Positions 63,940-64,000 of a stretch of 64,000 bases of DNA are shown piece by piece. Position 1 is the first letter of the stretch. Every line of letters starts with the position of its first letter. The stretch is from Streblospio benedicti (lineage: Eukaryota > Annelida > Polychaeta > Spionida > Spionidae): assembly GCA_019095985.1 (NCBI GenBank), contig CM032665.1, positions 35,501,019 through 35,565,018 of the forward strand. The letters are read 5' to 3'. A model generated the notes under the pieces. It saw only the letters and a program-made list of their open reading frames with translations. It was not told the origin of the DNA and did not search any database. The position numbers and the translations under genes were made by a program.

Positions 63940-64000
63940 CTGCAAAAAAGTGAGACGAAAACCGGTGTAGGTGCTTACTAGTGGTGCTTTTGAAGGGGCG

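Overview
The window looks like nuclear DNA of an invertebrate bilaterian. Genes are split into many short exons with GT-AG introns. Introns and intergenic DNA are AT-rich and full of small inverted-repeat transposons, tRNA-derived SINEs, LINE tails and TG microsatellites. Protein similarity alone does not fix the phylum; a non-vertebrate deuterostome or a lophotrochozoan would both fit. No prokaryotic operon, CRISPR array, rRNA or intact tRNA gene was seen.

Layout. (1) About 0.3-10.45 kb, minus strand: 5' part of HSD17B4, the peroxisomal multifunctional enzyme type 2. Twelve coding exons cover the (3R)-hydroxyacyl-CoA dehydrogenase domain, and the last two are a tandem duplication of one 63-nt exon. 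The gene runs off the left edge. (2) About 10.45-13.8 kb: shared upstream region of two divergent genes, holding a 12-bp CRE palindrome, a LINE fragment and two inverted-repeat elements. (3) 13.8-27.1 kb, plus strand: a complete dolichol kinase gene (DOLK) of about 15 coding exons, with a one-base frame conflict in exon 5 and a possible in-frame cassette exon. (4) 27.1-31.4 kb: convergent intergenic DNA. (5) 31.4-51.4 kb, minus strand: a ten-exon gene for a pentameric ligand-gated ion channel subunit of 396 residues. It lacks the Cys-loop cysteines, has no visible signal peptide, and has a very short TM3-TM4 loop and a charged C-terminal tail. (6) 51.4-60.7 kb: intergenic DNA with a hAT element carrying a BED-finger remnant, MITEs and microsatellites. 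(7) 60.7-63.9 kb, minus strand: the 3' half of a tandem paralogue of the channel, cut by the right edge.

The first two genes are housekeeping enzymes (peroxisomal beta-oxidation; ER dolichyl phosphate for glycosylation). They share an upstream region but no pathway. The two channel genes are adjacent tandem paralogues and could co-assemble; that is inference. They are the best candidate for something poorly described: animal channels that combine several features otherwise typical of prokaryotic pentameric channels. The mobile-element load includes a probable piggyBac-type TTAA element, a SINE cluster ending about 12 nt before a DOLK exon, a hammerhead-ribozyme-like core and a head-to-head minisatellite array.
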